Positions 37,641 to 47,981 are shown, counted from the first letter of the stretch. The stretch is 64,000 bases of DNA from Actinomadura barringtoniae (GCF_017573505.1 NZ_JAGEOJ010000002.1:496001-560000); one strand, 5' to 3'. Notes: generated by a model not told the origin, from the letters alone. Program-made: numbers and translations.

Positions 37641-38243
37641 ATGCCTGATCAGCCTGCGTACCGCCTCGCCCGGGCGGTGGTCTTCGCCACGGTCTGCCTG
37701 ACCCTGACCACCGCCGGCCACGCGTACGCCGCGCACGCCGCCGTCCCACCGGCGACCGTCGCCCTCGGCTTCGGCCTGGTGCTGGGCCTGTCCGCGTTGC
37801 TGGCGGGCACCGAACGCTCCTTCCGTACGATCCTCGGCGGCCTCCTGGGCGCCCAGTTCGGCCTGCACGCCCTCTTCACGCAGGCGACCGCCGGATCGGC
37901 CCACGAGGCACATAACGCCCACCCGGCCGCAATACCCCATGGCGGGACGGCCATGCCGCTCGCGCACCTCCTGGCGGCTCTGGGGGCCGCCTGGTGGCTC
38001 CGCCGGGGCGAGGCCGCCACCTGGTCCCTGGCCCGTCGCCTCAAAGCGGCCGCCGACACCGCACTCCCCCGCCTCCTCTCTCCCGCGCCCGCAACCCAGC
38101 CCCCGCGCCCACCCACCGGTCCGTTCCCTTCCGCGACGCCGCCGACGCCCACCGCCCTTCGCCACTCCCTGACACGCCGCGGCCCACCCGACCGCGCCGA
38201 TCTTGCTCTCAGCGCCCTTTCGGGGTGCTCCGGAGGTCGCTGA
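37641..38243 (+). CDS. His-rich membrane protein, possible copper homeostasis partner
   Basis: Protein of about 200 aa with three or four hydrophobic segments. An extracellular-type loop carries closely spaced histidines and methionine: HEAHNAHPAAIPHGG followed by TAMPLAH. The C-terminal third is Pro/Arg-rich and low-complexity. Its last dozen codons, including the stop, lie inside palindrome copy 2, so the natural C-terminus may be a consequence of that element. The downstream SCO1-PCuAC gene makes a copper role likely. ATG 37629 is an alternative start. Confidence 0.65.
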   Translation: MPDQPAYRLARAVVFATVCLTLTTAGHAYAAHAAVPPATVALGFGLVLGLSALLAGTERSFRTILGGLLGAQFGLHALFTQATAGSAHEAHNAHPAAIPHGGTAMPLAHLLAALGAAWWLRRGEAATWSLARRLKAAADTALPRLLSPAPATQPPRPPTGPFPSATPPTPTALRHSLTRRGPPDRADLALSALSGCSGGR

Positions 38244-38259
38244 GAGCAAGATCGGCGCG
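38193..38259. repeat. Dispersed long palindrome, copy 2 of 4
   Basis: Perfect 22-nt arms 38193-38214 and 38238-38259 with the shared core GATCTTGCTCTCAGCG; 23-nt loop, partly paired. The stop codon of the His-rich membrane gene (38241-38243) is formed by the right arm. It lies 60 nt before the SCO1-PCuAC gene. Confidence 0.9.
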
Positions 38260-38319
38260 ATGTGTCCCCCTCGCGCACAGCGGCGAGGCTCACCTCTTTC
38301 TCCTGTGGAGTGTTTTCGC

Positions 38320-39315
38320 ATGCGTACATTCGCGCGCCCTGCCCTGGCCGGACTGGGGTTGGCGCTGGTGGCGGGAACGGCGGCCTGCGGCAGTGAGGCC
38401 GGCCCGGCGGCGGTCGAGCAGAAGGCCCCGGCGTCGCCCTACAAGGCCACGATGCTGCCCGCCGCGTACAAGATCCCCGACGTGCGACTCACGGACGGCG
38501 ACGGCAAGCCGTACGACCTGGCCGAGCGGGCCAAGGGCAAGATCAGCCTGCTGTTCTTCGGCTACACGCACTGCCCCGACATCTGCCCGACGACGATGGC
38601 CGACGCCGCCGGGGCGATGTCCCTGCTCACGCCGGCCGAACGGGCCAAGGTCCAGGTGGTGTTCGTGACCGCCGACCCGGCCCGCGACACCCCGAAGGCG
38701 CTCAAGGCGTTCCTCGGCAAGTTCAACCCCTCGTTCGTCGGGCTGACCGGGCCGATGAAGACCATCCAGCGCGCGGCGGCCGACGCCAAGGTGTCGATCA
38801 CCCCGCCGCCCGCTCACGCCAAGGGCAACTACCCGGTCTCGCACGGCAGCAACGTCATGACGTACGGGCCGGACGGCGGCGGGCGGCTGCTCTTCCCCTA
38901 CCAGTTCGGCAGCGGGGACATGGCCAAGGACCTCAAGACGCTGATCGCCAAGGCCGCGCCCATCTCGGTCACCGGCGCGCAGATCAGGGTCCCGTCGTCC
39001 CCGGACGTCACGGGCGGCTACCTGACCGTCTCGAACGCGGGCCCGGCCGACACCCTGACCGGGGTGACGTCACCGGCCGCCAAGACCGTGGAGATGCACC
39101 GCATGGTCATGAACGGCGGCTCCATGAAGATGGAGCAAATGAAGGCCGCACCGGTGCCCGCCTCGGGCACGGTCGCCTTCGCCAAGGGCGGCATGCACCT
39201 GATGTTCATGAAGCCCGGCAATCTCAAGGTCGGCCAGACCGTCCCGGTCACCTTGCGGTTCGCCAAGGCGGGCGAGATGCGGGTGAACGCGAAGGTCGTG
39301 CCGGCAGGGGCGTAG
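38320..39315 (+). CDS. SCO1/SenC-PCu(A)C copper chaperone fusion lipoprotein
   Basis: Exported protein of 331 aa with signal and lipobox-like end (LALVAGTAACGSE). The first domain is a SCO1/SenC thioredoxin fold with the copper and redox motif CPDICP near residue 88 and a distal His in VSHGSNVM. The second is a PCu(A)C/DUF461 domain with its methionine- and histidine-rich copper site, EMHRMVMNGGSMKMEQM and GGMHLMFM. Both families deliver Cu to cytochrome oxidase CuA; here they are in one chain. The ATG at 38320 has GGAG ten nucleotides upstream. It is the second gene of a probable copper unit. Confidence 0.88.
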   Translation: MRTFARPALAGLGLALVAGTAACGSEAGPAAVEQKAPASPYKATMLPAAYKIPDVRLTDGDGKPYDLAERAKGKISLLFFGYTHCPDICPTTMADAAGAMSLLTPAERAKVQVVFVTADPARDTPKALKAFLGKFNPSFVGLTGPMKTIQRAAADAKVSITPPPAHAKGNYPVSHGSNVMTYGPDGGGRLLFPYQFGSGDMAKDLKTLIAKAAPISVTGAQIRVPSSPDVTGGYLTVSNAGPADTLTGVTSPAAKTVEMHRMVMNGGSMKMEQMKAAPVPASGTVAFAKGGMHLMFMKPGNLKVGQTVPVTLRFAKAGEMRVNAKVVPAGA

Positions 39316-39327
39316 AGGCCTCAGGGC

Positions 39328-40203
39328 CTAAGGAACGAAGACGGCAAGGGGCTTGGCCGCGTGGCCCTGCTCTTCGACCAGGGCCAGCAGGGTCCCGTCG
39401 GGCGCGAAGACCCCGACGGGGCCCGGGCCCAGGCCCGCGGCGGGCAGCTTGCCACCGTGCATGACCTTGCGGGCGTCGTCTTCGGTCACGTCGCGGCGCG
39501 GGAACGCGGCGGCGACGGCCTCGGCCATCGGCAAGATCGCGAACTCCTCGGTGAGCTGCTCGATCGTGCGGGCCATGCTCAGGTCGTACGGGCCGACGCG
39601 GGTGCGGCGCAGCGCGGTCAGGTGACCGCCGCAGCCCAGGTCCGCGCCCAGGTCGCGGGCGAGCGCCCGGATGTAGGTGCCGGACGAGCAGGCGATGGAG
39701 ACGTCCAGGTCGATCAGGTCGCCGTCGCGGCGGATCTCCTTGACCGTGAAGTCGTGGATCGTGACCGGCCGGGCCTTGAGCTCGACCTCCTCGCCCTTGC
39801 GGGCCATCTTGTAGGCCCGCTCCCCGTTCACTTTGATGGCGCTGACCTGCGGCGGGACCTGCTGGATCTCGCCGGTCAGCTTCGCGATCCCGGCGTGCAG
39901 CGCCTCGTCGGTGACGGCGGCAGCCGAGGCGGAGGCGGTGATCTCGCCTTCGGCGTCGTCGGTGTTGGTGGTCTGGCCGAGCCGGATCGTGCCGTCGTAG
40001 CCCTTCTCGGTGAGGGCCAGGTGCCCGAGCAGCCGGGTCGCCTTCTCCACGCCGATCACCAGGACCCCGGTCGCCATGGGGTCGAGCGTGCCCGCGTGCC
40101 CGACCCTGCGGGTCCTGGCCAGCCTGCGGAGCTTGCCGACCACGTCGTGCGAGGTCCAGTCCGCAGGCTTGTCGACGACGACGAGTCCCGATCCCGAGGT
40201 CAA
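39328..40203 (-). CDS. truB: tRNA pseudouridine(55) synthase
   Basis: Makes pseudouridine at position 55 of the T-loop of tRNAs. The protein is 291 aa. The catalytic Asp is in GHAGTLDPMATGVL (near residue 42), with SIACSSGTYIRALARDLG near 180 and the C-terminal PUA-like part ending LAVFVP. The start is probably TTG 40203 (LTSGSGLVVVDKPADWTSHD) with AGAGAGAG about nine nucleotides upstream; I see no ATG or GTG in a family-compatible position. It is the last gene of the rimP-truB translation cluster. Confidence 0.94.
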   Translation of the reverse strand: MTSGSGLVVVDKPADWTSHDVVGKLRRLARTRRVGHAGTLDPMATGVLVIGVEKATRLLGHLALTEKGYDGTIRLGQTTNTDDAEGEITASASAAAVTDEALHAGIAKLTGEIQQVPPQVSAIKVNGERAYKMARKGEEVELKARPVTIHDFTVKEIRRDGDLIDLDVSIACSSGTYIRALARDLGADLGCGGHLTALRRTRVGPYDLSMARTIEQLTEEFAILPMAEAVAAAFPRRDVTEDDARKVMHGGKLPAAGLGPGPVGVFAPDGTLLALVEEQGHAAKPLAVFVP

Positions 40204-40256
40204 GGCGTGATCTCTCTCTGGAGTGCGGCTAGGAGGTGTGGCTGAGGGGTGTGCCG

Positions 40257-41375
40257 TCAGGCGGCGTCGTGCAGGTGGGGGCCGTGCAGGTGGGCGCGCA
40301 GCCGGTCGATCAGGTCGGCCGGGTCGCCGGCGGCGGTGAACGCGGCGGCGTTGTAGTGCCCGCCGCCGCCCATCGCCACGCACGCCTGGCCGACGTCCAC
40401 CAGTCCCTTGGAACGGGTGGAGACGTACCAGTCGCCGCGGTCGGTCTCCTTGCAGACCACCGCGACCTCGGCCTCGTCGGCCCGGCGCAGCTGGTCGATC
40501 ACGCCCTCGAGCGCGTCGTAGGGCACGCACTGGGCCTCGCGGTCCGCGCGGGTGATCGTCGTCCAGACCAGGCCGAAGCCGCCGGCGGCGTCGCGTTCGA
40601 GCCGGGCCTTGGCGAGCGCGCCCGCCAGCACCTGGAGGTAGCCGAACGGGGCGCGGTCCCACAGTTCGCGGCCGACCGCCTCCGGCCGGACGCCCGCGGC
40701 GATCAGCCGGGCCGCCAGCTCGTGCACCTGGGGCGTCGTGCAGGGGTAGCGGAACGAGCCGGTGTCGCTGGCCAGGCCCGCGTACAGGCCGAGCGCGATG
40801 TCGCGGTCCAGCGGCACGCCGAGCCGCCTGATCAGCTCGTCGACCAGCACCGACGTCGCCGCAGCGGCCGGGTCGACCAGCCGTACGGCGCCGAACCCGG
40901 TGTTGGAGGCGTGGTGGTCGATGACGATCAGCTCGGCGGCCTTCTCCGCCTGCGCGGCCAGCGGTCCGAGGCGTTCGGCGCCCGCCGCGTCCAGCGTGAT
41001 CATCAGCTTGGGAACGGCCGGCAGCCGCCCCGGCTCGACCAGCAGATCCTGCCCGGGCAGGAAGAGCAGGCTCCCCGGCACCGCGAACGGCTCGCCGAAC
41101 GAGGGCAGGCAGGTCTTGCCCATGGCTCGCAGGGCCTGGGTCAGGGCGAGCATCGAACCGAGCGCGTCGCCGTCAGGAGCCACGTGGCAGGCCAGGCAGA
41201 CCTCATCGGCCTCCCTGATCAGCTCGACCGCGCGGTCCCAGTGGGGCTCGGCCACAAACCCCCGGCTCACCGCGTCCCCGCTCGCCTCCGAGCCGCCTTT
41301 TTCGCGCCGCCTTCCCTCGTCGCTCGTCCCTCGCTCCTCAGTCCAGGCGGCGCGGCGGCCCTCCAGCTCGCTCAC
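40257..41375 (-). CDS. DHH/DHHA1 phosphoesterase (NrnA-like nanoRNase/pAp phosphatase)
   Basis: Degrades very short RNAs and 3'-phosphoadenosine 5'-phosphate in related organisms. The protein is 372 aa. The DHH core has [15 protein letters not shown] (near residue 64) and VIDHHASN (near 150). The DHHA1 domain ends with [12 protein letters not shown]. The N-terminus has about 45 extra Arg/Glu/Gly-rich residues that look disordered. The GTG start overlaps the rbfA stop in GTGA. Its place between rbfA and truB is common in actinomycetes. Confidence 0.9.
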   Translation of the reverse strand: MSELEGRRAAWTEERGTSDEGRRREKGGSEASGDAVSRGFVAEPHWDRAVELIREADEVCLACHVAPDGDALGSMLALTQALRAMGKTCLPSFGEPFAVPGSLLFLPGQDLLVEPGRLPAVPKLMITLDAAGAERLGPLAAQAEKAAELIVIDHHASNTGFGAVRLVDPAAAATSVLVDELIRRLGVPLDRDIALGLYAGLASDTGSFRYPCTTPQVHELAARLIAAGVRPEAVGRELWDRAPFGYLQVLAGALAKARLERDAAGGFGLVWTTITRADREAQCVPYDALEGVIDQLRRADEAEVAVVCKETDRGDWYVSTRSKGLVDVGQACVAMGGGGHYNAAAFTAAGDPADLIDRLRAHLHGPHLHDAA

Positions 41376-41887
41376 GATGACGAGGGTCCCGCGTCGTCAT
41401 CCTTGGCGGAGTCCTTGGCGTCCTTGGCGTCAACGGCCCCGACGGAGTCGCCGGACTCGTCGTCCTCGTCGGCGTCCTCCTTGTAGGGGTTGGCCTCGCC
41501 AGCGTGGGTGGCGCCCTGGGCGGCCTCCGCGACCTCGGCGTCCTTGGCGCGGGCCTTGGCCAGCAGGTCGTCGATGTGGGCGGCGTTCTCCATCAGTGCG
41601 TCGAGCACGAAGGTGAGGCTCGGCGTGTGCCTGATGCCCGTCTGGCGGCCCACCTCGGAACGCAGGATGCCCTTGGCGCTCTCCAGCGCGGCGGCCGTCT
41701 CGGCCCGCTCGCCCTCCGAGCCATAGACCGTGTAGTAGACGGTCGCGTCCCGCAGGTCGTTGGTGATCCGGGTGTCGGTCACGGTCACGAAGCCGAGGCG
41801 CGGATCCTTGATCCGCCGCTCCAGCATCTCGGCCACGATCTGCTGGATGCGATCGGCCAGCTTGCGGGCCCGAGCTGCGTCCACCAT
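41372..41887 (-). CDS. rbfA: 30S ribosome-binding factor A
   Basis: Assists late 30S maturation and binding near helix 1 of 16S rRNA. The core (residues about 1-110) has [21 protein letters not shown] and [22 protein letters not shown]. Beyond it, about 60 residues form an acidic Asp/Glu/Ala-rich tail ([12 protein letters not shown]), longer than in most RbfA proteins. The ATG at 41887 has GAGGGAG on its strand seven nucleotides upstream. It is coupled to the DHH gene by a 4-nt overlap. Confidence 0.93.
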   Translation of the reverse strand: MVDAARARKLADRIQQIVAEMLERRIKDPRLGFVTVTDTRITNDLRDATVYYTVYGSEGERAETAAALESAKGILRSEVGRQTGIRHTPSLTFVLDALMENAAHIDDLLAKARAKDAEVAEAAQGATHAGEANPYKEDADEDDESGDSVGAVDAKDAKDSAKDDDAGPSSS

Positions 41888-41924
41888 GATCGCACTCCCT
41901 CTCTCTGCGTGGACGAGGACGGTC

Positions 41925-42221
41925 TCAGTCCTCGTCGTTGAACAGCCGCTGCCGCGCCGACAGCAGTTCGATCTCCGGGCGGCCGGCGACCAGCCGCTCG
42001 CACCCCTCCAGCACCTCTGTGCAGTTGGCCGCGGAGTCCGACACCACCGCCACGCCTATCTCAGCGCGCCGGTGGAGCTCGTTGTCACCGGTCTCGGCGA
42101 CGGCCACGGCCGGGAAGCGCCGCCGCACCTCCGCCACGATCGGCCGCACGGCCGACCGCTTCTGCTTCAGCGACCGGACGTCGCCGAGCAGCAGGTCCAG
42201 CGTCAGCGCACCCACGTACAC
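41925..42221 (-). CDS. DUF503 (YlxP-like) protein
   Basis: Small ribosome-associated-type protein, 98 aa: [28 protein letters not shown] at the N-terminus and [13 protein letters not shown] at the C-terminus. It belongs to the YlxP family (DUF503), found between infB and rbfA in many bacteria and suspected of a role in ribosome assembly. The GTG start at 42221 has GAGGTGA ten nucleotides upstream. It lies 182 nt after infB, past the infB terminator. Confidence 0.9.
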   Translation of the reverse strand: MYVGALTLDLLLGDVRSLKQKRSAVRPIVAEVRRRFPAVAVAETGDNELHRRAEIGVAVVSDSAANCTEVLEGCERLVAGRPEIELLSARQRLFNDED

Positions 42222-42324
42222 CTGATGGTCACCTCGGGCTTCCGGTTGTGTGAACGATGGCGGGCGACCCGCGTGTTCCCACGTTCGCCCAGGGCGTTCG
42301 CGGGGTCCTGCCGGCCCCCCGACA

Positions 42325-42366
42325 TGACATGACGCCAGGTTAAAAGATCAACCTGGCGCCATGTCA
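42325..42366 (-). terminator. Hairpin downstream of infB
   Basis: TGACAT/ATGTCA outer arms (42325-42330, 42361-42366) and a GCCAGGTT/AACCTGGC inner arm (42334-42341, 42350-42357), with a small internal loop. About 38 nt after the infB stop on the minus strand. Confidence 0.7.
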
Positions 42367-42403
42367 CTGGTTTTACCGAGTGCTAGTCACGGTAGCTGCC
42401 CGC

Positions 42404-45400
42404 TCAGACGCGGGGCTTCTCCCGCATCTCGAAGCACTCGATGACATCGCCGAGCTTGATGTCGTTGTAGCCGACGCCGATACCGCACTCGAAGCCCTCG
42501 CGGACCTCGGTGGCGTCGTCCTTGAAGCGGCGCAGCGACGACACCGTGAGGTTGTCGGACACCACGACGCCGTCGCGGACGAGGCGGGCCTTGGCGTTGC
42601 GCTGGATCAGGCCGCTGGTGACCATCGAGCCACCGACGTTGCCGATCCGCGGCACCTTGAAGATCTCGCGGATCTCCGCGGTGCCCAGCTGGACCTCCTC
42701 GAACTCCGGCTTGAGCATGCCCTTGAGGGCCGCCTCGATCTCCTCGATCGCCTGGTAGATGACCGAGTAGTACCGGATGTCCACGCCTTCGCGGTCGGCC
42801 AGCTCCTGCGCGTTGCGCTCGGGCCGCACGTTGAAGCCGAGGATGACCGCGCCCTCGGACGCCAGCGACAGGTTGACGTCGTCCTGCGTGATCGCGCCGA
42901 CGCCGCGGCGGATGATCCGCAGGCTGACCTCGTCGCCCACGTCGATCTTGAGCAGCGAGTCCTCGAGGGCCTCGACCGAACCGGACACGTCGCCCTTGAG
43001 GATGAGCAGCAGCTCGTCCCGCTCGCCCTTCTCCAGGTCCTTGAACAGTTCCTCGAGGGAGCTGCTCTTGCGGCTCTTGAGAAGCTCGGCGTTGCGCTTG
43101 CGCGCGGTCCGCTTGTCGGCGATCTGACGGGCCACCCGGTCGTCCTCGACGACCAGGAAGTTGTCACCCGCGCCGGGCACGGCCGCGAGGCCGAGCACCA
43201 GCACCGGACGCGACGGCAGCGCCTCGTCGACGTTGTTGCCGTTCTCGTCCAGCATCGCCCGGACGCGACCGTGGGCCACGCCGCAGACGATCGAGTCGCC
43301 GACCCGCAGCGTGCCGCGCTGCACCAGCACGGTCGCCACGGCGCCCCGGCCCTTGTCCAGGTGGGCCTCGATGGCCGAGCCCTGGGCGGGCATGTCGGGG
43401 TTGGCGGTGAGCTCGAGCTCGGCGTCCGCGGTCAGGACGATCGACTCCAGCAGCCCGTCGATGTTGATGTTCTCGCGGGCCGACACGTCGACGAACTGGG
43501 TCGTACCGCCGAACTCCTCGGCGACCAGCCCGTACTCGGTGAGCTGAGCACGCACCCGCTGCGGGTCCGCGCCCTCCTTGTCGATCTTGTTGACCGCGAC
43601 CACGATCGGCACCCCGGCCGCGGTGGCGTGGTCGATCGCCTCGGTGGTCTGCGGCTTCACGCCGTCGTCCGCCGCGACCACCAGCACCACGAGGTCCGTG
43701 GTGTCGGCACCGCGGGCACGCATGGCGGTGAACGCCTCGTGACCCGGGGTGTCGATGAAGGTGATCTTGCGCTCCTCGCCGTCCACCTCGGTCTCGACCT
43801 GGTAGGCGCCGATGTGCTGGGTGATGCCGCCGGCCTCGCCGGCCACCACGTTGGCGTTGCGGATGGCGTCCAGCAGGCGGGTCTTACCGTGGTCGACGTG
43901 ACCCATGACGGTCACGACCGGCGGACGCGACTGGAGGTGCTCCTCGTCGCCGTCGTCCTCGCCGTACTCGATGTCGAACGACTCGAGCAGCGCGCGGTCC
44001 TCGTCCTCGGGACTGACCACCTGCACGTCGAAGTCGAGCTCGACGCCCAGCAGCTTCAGGGTGTCCTCGGTGACCGACTGCGTCGCGGTGACCATCTCAC
44101 CGAGGTGCATCATGATCGCCACGAGCGACGCCGGGTTGGCGCCGATCTTCTCGGCGAAGTCGGTCAGCGTGGCGCCCTGCGGCAGCCGGATGGTCTTGCC
44201 GTTGCCGCGCGGAGCGGAAACGCCACCGGCCGCGGGGGCCTGCATGTTCTCGAACTCTTGACGACGCGCCCGCTTCGACTTGCGACCGCGCGCGGGGCGA
44301 CCGCCGGGACGCCCGAAGGCGCCCTGCGTACCGCCCCGACCGCGACCGCCGCCACCGGGACGGGGGCCGAAGCCGCCGCCACCACCGGGACGACCGCCAC
44401 CGGGGCCACCACCGGCGCGCGGGGCACCGAAGCCACCGCCGCCGCCCGGACGACCGCCGCCACCGGGACGGCCACCGCCGCCGCCACCGGGACCACGACC
44501 GCCGCCGGGTCCGCCACGGCCACCGCCGGGCCCACCACGACCGCCACCGCCGCCGCCGGGGCTACCGGCGGGCCGCGAGGACGGCATGCTCATCGGGCTC
44601 GGACGCGGACCGCCCGGACGCGGCGGCATGTTGCCGCCACCACCGGGACGCGGGCCGCCGGCGCCGGGGCCACCGGGGCCACGGCCGCCACCGCCCGGAC
44701 GCGGGCCGGCGGGACGGTCGCCACGGGGGCGGTCGTCGCGCGGCCGGTCCTCACGCGGCGGACGGTCGTCGCCCGGACGCGGGCCGGGACGCGGGCCCGG
44801 CTTGGGCGACTTGCCCATGCCGGTGTTGGTCGAGCTGAACGGGTTGTTGCCCGGACGCGGAGCGCCGGGACGGCCGCCTCCGCCGCCCTGGCCGCCGCCA
44901 CTCTGACGCGGGCCGGGACGCGGGCCGGGCTTCGGCCCGGGACGCGCGCCCTGACGCTGGTCGCCGCCACCGGCTGCGGGCGGGGCGCTCGGGCCCTTGG
45001 CCGCGGCCGGGGGCTGCACCGGCGTGCTCGGGGCGGGCGGAACCGGCCCCGGCGCGGGGCGCGGGCCCGGCTTGGCGCCGCCACCGGCGGGACCCGACGG
45101 AGCCGCGGGGCTCGCCGGGGTCGACGGTGCGGGTGCGGCGGGCGCCGCGGGCGCGGCCGGAGCCGCGGGGCTCGCGGCGGCCGGCTTGGGCGCGGGCGGA
45201 CGCGGGGCCGCCGGACGCGGCGCCGCGGGACGCGGGGTGGTGCCGGAAGCACCTGAAGGACCCGGCTTGGGAGCCGCGGGGCGCGGGGCCGCGGGCTTGC
45301 CCGCACCGCCCTTGCCCGCCGGCTTGCCGGACCCTGAATTGAAAGCTTCGGTGAGTCTGCGGACGACCGGTGCCTCTATCGTCGAGGACGCCGACCGTAC

Positions 45401-45490
45401 GAACTCGCCCATCTCCTGGAGCTTGGCCATGACGACCTTGCTCTCAACACCGAACTCTTTGGCGAGTTCGTAAACCCGGACCTTGGCCAC
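42404..45490 (-). CDS. infB: Translation initiation factor IF-2
   Basis: GTPase that places initiator tRNA on the 30S subunit. The protein is 1028 aa. The N-terminal domain ([20 protein letters not shown]) is followed by a long linker, about residues 48-410, almost wholly Gly, Pro, Ala and Arg, with GGRGGP-type repeats. The G domain has GHVDHGKT (near 530), DTPGHEAF and NKIDKEG. C-terminal IF2 domains II-IV run to the end. GTG start 45490 with GGGAG nine nucleotides upstream. The linker is unusually large but is a known variable region in actinobacterial IF2. Confidence 0.97.
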   Translation of the reverse strand: MAKVRVYELAKEFGVESKVVMAKLQEMGEFVRSASSTIEAPVVRRLTEAFNSGSGKPAGKGGAGKPAAPRPAAPKPGPSGASGTTPRPAAPRPAAPRPPAPKPAAASPAAPAAPAAPAAPAPSTPASPAAPSGPAGGGAKPGPRPAPGPVPPAPSTPVQPPAAAKGPSAPPAAGGGDQRQGARPGPKPGPRPGPRQSGGGQGGGGGRPGAPRPGNNPFSSTNTGMGKSPKPGPRPGPRPGDDRPPREDRPRDDRPRGDRPAGPRPGGGGRGPGGPGAGGPRPGGGGNMPPRPGGPRPSPMSMPSSRPAGSPGGGGGGRGGPGGGRGGPGGGRGPGGGGGGRPGGGGRPGGGGGFGAPRAGGGPGGGRPGGGGGFGPRPGGGGRGRGGTQGAFGRPGGRPARGRKSKRARRQEFENMQAPAAGGVSAPRGNGKTIRLPQGATLTDFAEKIGANPASLVAIMMHLGEMVTATQSVTEDTLKLLGVELDFDVQVVSPEDEDRALLESFDIEYGEDDGDEEHLQSRPPVVTVMGHVDHGKTRLLDAIRNANVVAGEAGGITQHIGAYQVETEVDGEERKITFIDTPGHEAFTAMRARGADTTDLVVLVVAADDGVKPQTTEAIDHATAAGVPIVVAVNKIDKEGADPQRVRAQLTEYGLVAEEFGGTTQFVDVSARENINIDGLLESIVLTADAELELTANPDMPAQGSAIEAHLDKGRGAVATVLVQRGTLRVGDSIVCGVAHGRVRAMLDENGNNVDEALPSRPVLVLGLAAVPGAGDNFLVVEDDRVARQIADKRTARKRNAELLKSRKSSSLEELFKDLEKGERDELLLILKGDVSGSVEALEDSLLKIDVGDEVSLRIIRRGVGAITQDDVNLSLASEGAVILGFNVRPERNAQELADREGVDIRYYSVIYQAIEEIEAALKGMLKPEFEEVQLGTAEIREIFKVPRIGNVGGSMVTSGLIQRNAKARLVRDGVVVSDNLTVSSLRRFKDDATEVREGFECGIGVGYNDIKLGDVIECFEMREKPRV

Positions 45491-45504
45491 TGCACTCCCT
45501 ACTC

Positions 45505-45528
45505 GGTCCGGGGTGGGGCCTCCGGACC
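45505..45528 (-). promoter_or_regulatory. Hairpin in the infB leader
   Basis: GGTCCGG/CCGGACC (45505-45511, 45522-45528), a 7-bp perfect stem with a ten-base loop, 14 nt before the infB start on the minus strand and close to its RBS. It may separate infB from the ylxR message or affect initiation. Confidence 0.45.
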
Positions 45529-45638
45529 GTAGCTAACTTGCCGTACTCATCGCGGCGTGCTCATCGAGCGCTCATAGCAATCTCGACCTGCTTCCGACTA
45601 GACGTCGCTTACCGTTGATCAATGTTGCTGCCGCCCGG

Positions 45639-45902
45639 TCAGGGCCGCGCGAGCCGCTCTCGCAGCATGGACGCGTCGAGCGACCCCGACAGGCGAAAGG
45701 CCCGTGGGAACGCCCGACGACGCTCTGCCAGCTCGAGACATGCCGGATCGGGGTGCAGATGCGCACCCCTGCCCGGCAGTCGCCCGTGGTGATCGGGGAC
45801 GATGACGCCCTCGACCGCTACGAGGCGCAGCAAGTCGGACTTGACCGTGCAAACCCGGCAGCCCACACACGTACGAAGTGGAACCGCCCGGCCACGTGAC
45901 AT
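45639..45902 (-). CDS. ylxR: YlxR/RnpM family protein
   Basis: Small RNA-binding protein, 87 aa, with the family motif PLRTCVGCRVCTVKSDLLRLV (written as fragments PLRTCVGCR and KSDLLRLV) and GRGAHLHPDPACLE. Related proteins bind RNase P RNA (RnpM) in Gram-positive bacteria. I start at ATG 45902 (MSRGRAVPLR), four nucleotides after the nusA stop; the upstream frame enters nusA. Its position nusA-ylxR-infB is conserved. Confidence 0.9.
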   Translation of the reverse strand: MSRGRAVPLRTCVGCRVCTVKSDLLRLVAVEGVIVPDHHGRLPGRGAHLHPDPACLELAERRRAFPRAFRLSGSLDASMLRERLARP

Positions 45903-45906
45903 AAGT

Positions 45907-47121
45907 CTACCGCGCCGAGGCGTCGGCGGGACCTGTCGCATGGTCTCCTGATGTAGTTGATCCTGTTTCGCCGGACTCCGCAACTTGGGGCGCGGAATCG
46001 CCCGCCGCGTCGGCCGAACCGCCGCCCGCGGACGCTTTCGGAGCCTCGGCCGCGGCCTTCGCCGCATCCGCCGAGGCGTCCGCGGCGGGTGCCGCGTCCG
46101 GTGCCGCGTCGGCCTCGGCCTCGACCGGGTCGCTCGCGGGGGCCGGGGGCGCGGCCTGCTCGGTGTCGGACCGGATGTCGATCCGCCAGCCGGTGAGGCG
46201 GGCGGCCAGGCGGGCGTTCTGGCCCTCCTTGCCGATCGCCAGCGACAGCTGGTAGTCCGGCACGATCACCCGGGCGACCCGGGCGTCGGCGTCCACCACC
46301 TCGACGGCGCTGACGCGGGCCGGGGACAGCGCGTTCCCGACGAACTCGGCCGGGTCGTCCGACCAGTCCACGATGTCGATCTTCTCGCCGTGCAGCTCGG
46401 CCATCACGTTGCGGACGCGGCTGCCGAGCGGGCCGATGCAGGCGCCCTTGGCGTTCACCCCGGCCTTGCGCGAGCGGACCGCGATCTTGGTGCGGTGGCC
46501 GGCCTCGCGGGCGATGGCGGCGATCTCCACGGTGCCGTCGGCGATCTCGGGGACCTCCAGCGCGAACAGCTTGCGCACCAGGTTCGGGTGCGTCCGCGAC
46601 AGCTGGACCGACGGGCCGCGGTGGCCCTTGCGGACCTGCACCACGTACGCCCGCAGCCGCTCGCCGTGCACGTAGGACTCGCCCGGCACCTGCTCCTGGG
46701 GCTGCAGGATGGCCTCGATCTTGCCGAGGTCCACCAGCACGTTCCGCGGGTCCTTGCCCTGCTGGATGATGCCCGAGACGATGTCGCCCTCCCGCCCGGC
46801 GTACTCGCCGAACGTGAGCTCGTCCTCGGCGTCGCGCAACCGCTGCAGGATCACCTGCTTGGCGGTCGTCGCCGCGATACGTCCGAAACCGCTCGGGGTG
46901 TCGTCGTATTCCCGGACCGACGCGCCTTCCTCGTCGGTCTCGGTCGCCCACACCGTGACGTGGCCGGACTTGCGGTCCAGCTCGACGCGCGCCTTGGGCG
47001 CGGCGCCCTCGGTCCGGTGATAGGCGATCAGTAGCGCGTCCTCGATCGCCTTGACGGCCACGTCGAGCGAGATGTCCTTCTCGCTCTCGAGGCTGCGCAG
47101 GGCGGTCATGTCGATGTCCAC
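45907..47121 (-). CDS. nusA: Transcription termination/antitermination protein NusA
   Basis: RNA-polymerase-binding factor, 404 aa. The N-terminal domain begins [17 protein letters not shown]. The S1 domain is near residues 110-180 ([22 protein letters not shown]) and the two KH domains run to about 335 ([38 protein letters not shown]; both above are family motif regions). A C-terminal Ala/Asp/Glu-rich tail of about 65 residues follows. The GTG start at 47121 has GGGGGAC seven nucleotides upstream. It follows rimP after 12 nt. Confidence 0.95.
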   Translation of the reverse strand: MDIDMTALRSLESEKDISLDVAVKAIEDALLIAYHRTEGAAPKARVELDRKSGHVTVWATETDEEGASVREYDDTPSGFGRIAATTAKQVILQRLRDAEDELTFGEYAGREGDIVSGIIQQGKDPRNVLVDLGKIEAILQPQEQVPGESYVHGERLRAYVVQVRKGHRGPSVQLSRTHPNLVRKLFALEVPEIADGTVEIAAIAREAGHRTKIAVRSRKAGVNAKGACIGPLGSRVRNVMAELHGEKIDIVDWSDDPAEFVGNALSPARVSAVEVVDADARVARVIVPDYQLSLAIGKEGQNARLAARLTGWRIDIRSDTEQAAPPAPASDPVEAEADAAPDAAPAADASADAAKAAAEAPKASAGGGSADAAGDSAPQVAESGETGSTTSGDHATGPADASAR

Positions 47122-47133
47122 GAGGTCCCCCCT

Positions 47134-47805
47134 CTAGTCCGGCTCGGCCGGAGACTGCGTCGGCGCCGTCTCATCGGCGGATTCGCCGGGCGTGACGTCT
47201 TCGTCGGCCTCGTCCGCGGCGTCGTCCACCGCGTCGCCGGACGCGTCGCCGGGGCGGCGGAACTCCACCTGCACCCGCCCGTCGCCCAGCTCGTCCAGGC
47301 CGAACCGGCGTCTAGTGATCTTGGGCCCCTTCGGGCCGCCGGAGCCCTTGCCCCGGCCCTTGGCGACGACGTCGATCACGACCTCGGCGTCGCCGGCCTC
47401 CACCACGCGGCCCTCGACCTGGCCTCCCTCGGCCAGCGGGGCGACGACCAGGCGGCCGACGGCGCGGCGCCAGTGCCGCGGCTGCGTCAGCGGGCGGTCG
47501 ACCCCGGGCGAGGTCACCTCCAGCACGTACGGCGCGGCGCCCATCACCTCGGAGCCGTCCAGGAGCTCGGAGGCCCGCTGGCTGAGAAGGGCGATGTCGT
47601 CGAGGCTCACGCCGCCGTCGCCGTCCACGACGATCTTGACCAGGCGCCGCCGGCCCGCGGGCCGGACGTCGACCTCCTCCAGGTCGAAGCCCGCCTCGGC
47701 CACCGCCGGGTCGAGCAGCCGGGTCAGTTCCTTGACGGCCTCATCGCGCGGGAGCCGGCCGTCGCGGCCCCGTTGAGCGCTGCCGTCGCCGGATTCGACG
47801 CTCAT
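47134..47805 (-). CDS. rimP: Ribosome maturation factor RimP
   Basis: Helps 30S subunit assembly. The protein is 223 aa. Strand-helix segments AGFDLEEVDVRPAGRRRLVKIVVDGDGGVSLDDI and LEVTSPGVDRPLTQPRHWRR are family-typical (fragments given). Acidic N- and C-terminal tails flank the core, the latter with many Asp and Glu (DDAADEADEDV). ATG 47805. It heads the rimP-nusA-ylxR-infB cluster and is divergent from the methyltransferase, with a 176-nt spacer in between. Confidence 0.92.
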   Translation of the reverse strand: MSVESGDGSAQRGRDGRLPRDEAVKELTRLLDPAVAEAGFDLEEVDVRPAGRRRLVKIVVDGDGGVSLDDIALLSQRASELLDGSEVMGAAPYVLEVTSPGVDRPLTQPRHWRRAVGRLVVAPLAEGGQVEGRVVEAGDAEVVIDVVAKGRGKGSGGPKGPKITRRRFGLDELGDGRVQVEFRRPGDASGDAVDDAADEADEDVTPGESADETAPTQSPAEPD

Positions 47806-47968
47806 GGGACCTCCTCATGTTGTTCTGAAACCGTCGCGTGTCCGTTGTCACCACAAGACTATCGACAGCGGGACACCTCAGTGGTCTTTCGGACAGCACA
47901 CCGGCGCGCCGGAGGCGGCCGCCGTACGGGCCGCCCGTACGCCGTCCTACCAGGGTCTCGGCCACTGC

Positions 47969-47974
47969 TAATCT
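47969..47974 (+). promoter_or_regulatory. Candidate leaderless -10 box of the TRM11-like gene
   Basis: TAATCT ends 7 nt before the ATG at 47982, which lacks a Shine-Dalgarno. This fits a TANNNT -10 element of a leaderless transcript. No clear -35. Confidence 0.4.
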
Positions 47975-47981
47975 CCCGACA

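Noticed and set aside
42380..45256. Long plus-strand frame opposite infB
   Set aside because: Antisense to the GTPase and its Gly/Pro linker; it contains only low-complexity Ala/Thr/Arg repeats from the reverse complement.
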